Positions 30,815 through 30,869 of a stretch of 30,869 nt of DNA are shown in pieces (within the stretch, counting starts at the first letter, position 1; every line of letters begins with the position of its first letter). A program made the translations under genes and the position numbers. This DNA is from Chelatococcus sp. (lineage in GTDB: Bacteria > Pseudomonadota > Alphaproteobacteria > Rhizobiales > Beijerinckiaceae): positions 1 through 30,869 of the forward strand of contig QFQY01000052.1 in the NCBI GenBank assembly GCA_003248805.1, in the 5' to 3' direction. Below the pieces are notes generated by a model. That model worked only from the letters and a program-made list of their open reading frames with translations. It was not told the origin of the DNA and made no database searches.

Positions 30815-30869
30815 GACGCTCGCGCGATGCGGCGGATAAGAACCATGGCGGCGGCTGCGTAGAGGAAGG
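30795..30869. mobile_element. End of a probable IS5-family insertion sequence, cut by the window
   Basis: Directly after a TA dinucleotide (30793-30794) stands GAGTCCGTCCCGGAACTC, which resembles the terminal inverted repeat of alphaproteobacterial IS5-family (IS427-like) elements. These duplicate a short TA-type target. A reading frame that looks like the end of the transposase stops inside this repeat. The other end lies beyond the window, so the element cannot be confirmed. Confidence 0.5.
30811..30869 (-). CDS. Possible transposase, last 18 codons
   Basis: The frame reads FLYAAAAMVLIRRIARAS and stops with TGA at 30811-30813. A short hydrophobic helix followed by RRIA is how many IS5-family transposases end, and the stop lies 16 bases from the putative element end, as expected. 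The stop overlaps the ATG of the nuclease-like gene as ATGA, which could also mean a true operon gene. With so few codons the identity is tentative. Confidence 0.45.
   Translation of the reverse strand, partial: FLYAAAAMVLIRRIARAS

Noticed and set aside
1..30869. CRISPR array
   Set aside because: No regularly spaced direct repeats were seen; all repeats found are palindromic and scattered.

Overview
The window is GC-rich chromosomal DNA of an alphaproteobacterium. The gene set (CreA, citramalate synthase, psd and pssA close together, a phasin-like protein, maf and yacG), the dense overlapping operons and several REP/RIME-like dispersed palindromic repeats point to Hyphomicrobiales, possibly a Bosea-like genus. 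The genus is inference only. I see no rRNA, tRNA or CRISPR array.

Bases 1-12700 hold mostly housekeeping genes: the end of creA, a small secreted protein, cysS, a 37-codon ORF, cimA (whose N-terminus is encoded by repeat DNA), another small secreted protein, an Atm1-type ABC exporter, a small membrane protein, a cytochrome P450, psd, a secreted PAN-domain protein, pssA, a phasin-like protein and maf. Bases 12700-15000 hold repeat palindromes, then an ArsR/SRPBCC pair with two clear operators around its promoter, a frameshifted SDR oxidoreductase, and yacG. The three non-housekeeping genes separate maf from yacG.

Bases 15165-27134 are a catabolic region. A leftward chain of six genes, each overlapping the next, encodes a DAO-type flavoprotein, a small [2Fe-2S] protein, an opine-oxidase-A-like flavoprotein, a second DAO-type flavoprotein and two Dpp/Opp-type permeases. 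A LysR regulator diverges from it. A second leftward pair encodes a family-5 solute-binding protein and an MmgE/PrpD protein. A rightward pair encodes an FMN-dependent alpha-hydroxyacid dehydrogenase and a ketopantoate-reductase-like protein. The simplest reading is uptake and oxidation of an opine-like or N-substituted amino acid, but the substrate is unknown and no transporter ATPase is present. A TakP-like TRAP binding protein and a Tat-lipoprotein L,D-transpeptidase homologue lacking its usual catalytic His follow.

From about 29.3 kb the DNA becomes visibly more A/T-rich. It holds two leftward genes, a HEPN-like protein and a Vsr-like nuclease-fold protein, directly abutting what looks like the end of an IS5-family insertion sequence cut by the window edge. 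This is the best candidate for an undescribed accessory, perhaps defence-related, module.
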